A DNA stretch of 64,000 nucleotides from Megalopta genalis (lineage: Eukaryota; Arthropoda; Insecta; Hymenoptera; Halictidae). Position numbers and translations under genes: made by a program. Shown piece by piece: positions 63,101-64,000 of this stretch. The notes beneath the pieces are model-generated. The model did not search any database. It was not told where the DNA came from and saw only the letters and a list, made by a program, of their open reading frames with translations. Every line of letters starts with the position of its first letter. Within the stretch, counting starts at the first letter, position 1. Location: NCBI RefSeq assembly GCF_051020955.1, contig NW_027476223.1, forward strand, positions 124,001 to 188,000, read 5' to 3'.

Positions 63101-64000
63101 TTTGTTTCGCATGCAGTTGAAGCTGAATCATGTATATCACAAGTATTTGCGGCTAAACCATTTGTTTCGCATGGATTCGAAGGTAACCCTTCTACTTCGC
63201 ATTGATTTTAATCTAAATCATGTGTTTCGCATGGATTTGAAGCTAACTCGTTAGTTTCGCATGCTGTTGAAGCTAAATCATGTATATCACAAGTGTTTGA
63301 AGCTAAACCATTTGTTTCACATGGATTCGAAGATAAGCCTCCTACTTCGCGTTGACTTGATACTAAATCATGTTTTTCGTTTGGACTTGAAGCTAACTCG
63401 TTTGTTTAGCATGTTGTTGAAACTAAATCATGTATATCACAAGTATTTGAAGCTATATCATTTGTTTCGCATGGATTCGAAGATAAGCCTCTTACTTCGC
63501 ATTGATTTGAAGCTAAATCATGTGTTCGCATGGATTTGAAGCTAACTCGTTTGTTTCGCATTCTGTTGAAGCTAAATCATGCATATCAGAAGTATTTGAA
63601 ACTAAACCATTTGTTTCGCATGGATTCGAAGATAAGCCTCCTACCTCGCATTGATTTGAAGCTAAATCATGTGTTCGCATGGACTTGAAGCTACCTCGTT
63701 TGTTTCGCATGCTGTTAAAGCTAAGTCATGTATATCACAAGTATTTGCGGCTAAACCATTTGTTTCGCATGGATTCGAAGGTAACCCTTCTACTTCGCAT
63801 TGATTTGAAGCAAAATCATGTGTTTCGCATGGATTTGAATCTAACTCGTTTGTTTCGCATGCCGTTGAAGCTAAATCTAGTGTATCACAAGTATTTGAAG
63901 CCAAACCATTTGCTTCGCATGGATTCGAAGATCAGCCTTCTACTTCGCATGTATTAGATGGTAAATCATGCGTTTCGCATGGATTTGAAGCTAACTCGTT
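60184..64000. repeat. 7259-bp macro-unit, copy 2, cut by the window end
   Basis: Collinear with 52925-56741 without indels. Substitutions noted: gttgtcttg near 62152 against gttgacttg near 54893, gctaatacatg near 62912 against gctaattcatg near 55653, ggtaaacctt near 61501 against ggtaaccctt near 54242. The last base is inside a B monomer, so the array continues rightward. Confidence 0.88.

Larger units (their letters stand above)
1..64000. repeat. Hierarchical 30-bp / 150-bp satellite array filling the whole window
   Basis: Every line of the window can be read as degenerate 30-bp monomers carrying an initial ttgaag and, in most, a late tttcgcatg. Five monomer classes follow one another in fixed order and make a 150-bp higher-order repeat. 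Counted on the five-monomer consensus, G+C is 55 of 150 bases. No break of unique sequence, transposon, telomere-type repeat or gene was seen, and both ends of the array lie outside the window. Multi-level satellites of this kind are known from eukaryotic heterochromatin; assignment to a eukaryote is inference. A giant repetitive protein gene is the alternative, but frameshifting monomers and recurrent stops argue against it. Confidence 0.97.

Noticed and set aside
1..64000. CRISPR array (30-bp repeats)
   Set aside because: CRISPR needs near-identical repeats separated by unique spacers. Here monomers abut with no spacers and differ in a fixed five-step order, and there are no cas genes.
1..64000. 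Telomeric or CENP-B-box motifs
   Set aside because: No runs of TTAGGG- or TTTAGGG-type repeats were seen, and no sequence resembling the canonical 17-bp CENP-B box was recognised within the monomers.
1..64000. Bacterial or phage origin
   Set aside because: No ribosome-binding-site-plus-gene structure, operon or terminator is visible in 64 kb, which would be exceptional in a bacterial or phage genome. The HOR architecture fits eukaryotic satellite DNA far better.

Overview
The whole 64 kb window is one uninterrupted tandem-repeat array. I found no credible protein-coding gene, tRNA, rRNA, CRISPR array, transposon or unique-sequence island. The array runs off both ends of the window. Its size, AT-rich composition (about 37% G+C counted on the 150-bp consensus), layered higher-order structure and lack of interspersed genes fit a eukaryotic satellite or macrosatellite block, for example pericentromeric, subtelomeric, B- or sex-chromosome heterochromatin. 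The species cannot be named from this sequence.

Layout, smallest to largest. (1) A degenerate 30-bp monomer, recognisable by an initial ttgaag and a late tttcgcatg. (2) Five diverged monomers in fixed order (A-B-C-D-E) make a 150-bp higher-order repeat (HOR); a clean example is 52016-52165. (3) A divergent 151-bp HOR (example 46104-46254), which contains a 31-bp monomer, recurs every 2 to 6 HORs. Blocks are therefore usually 301, 451, 601, 751 or 901 bp long (150n+1). (4) These blocks are copied as multi-kilobase tandem or interleaved duplications with offsets of 842, about 900, 1202, 1952, 2251, 3905, about 6817, 7259, 7476, 10874 and 11221 bp.

Region by region: 1-4.7 kb holds two overlapping duplications (offsets 1952 and 2251). 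4.77-19.7 kb is a nearly perfect head-to-tail pair of 7476-bp units with one conversion-like patch at about 8.87-9.15 kb. 20.1-27.4 kb is a 3905-bp-offset pair; within it, 23.46-25.35 kb has a dense cluster of single-base indels that look like unpolished sequence. 26.8-44.0 kb is a mosaic of copies at offsets of about 900, 6817, 1202 and 10874 bp. 45.4-47.25 kb reappears at 56.6-58.5 kb. 52.9-60.2 kb is a 7259-bp unit whose second copy is cut by the window end.

Long open frames exist on both strands only because 30 bp is a multiple of three and the monomer lacks stops in several frames. They end at shared variants (gattag, the TGA in monomer E, 31- and 29-bp monomers) and overlap antisense frames. 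I treat them as by-products, not genes. I found no new gene system. What merits attention is the nested repeat architecture, the phase-locked A/T tracts, the retained CpGs, and the evidence for unequal exchange, conversion and local assembly error.
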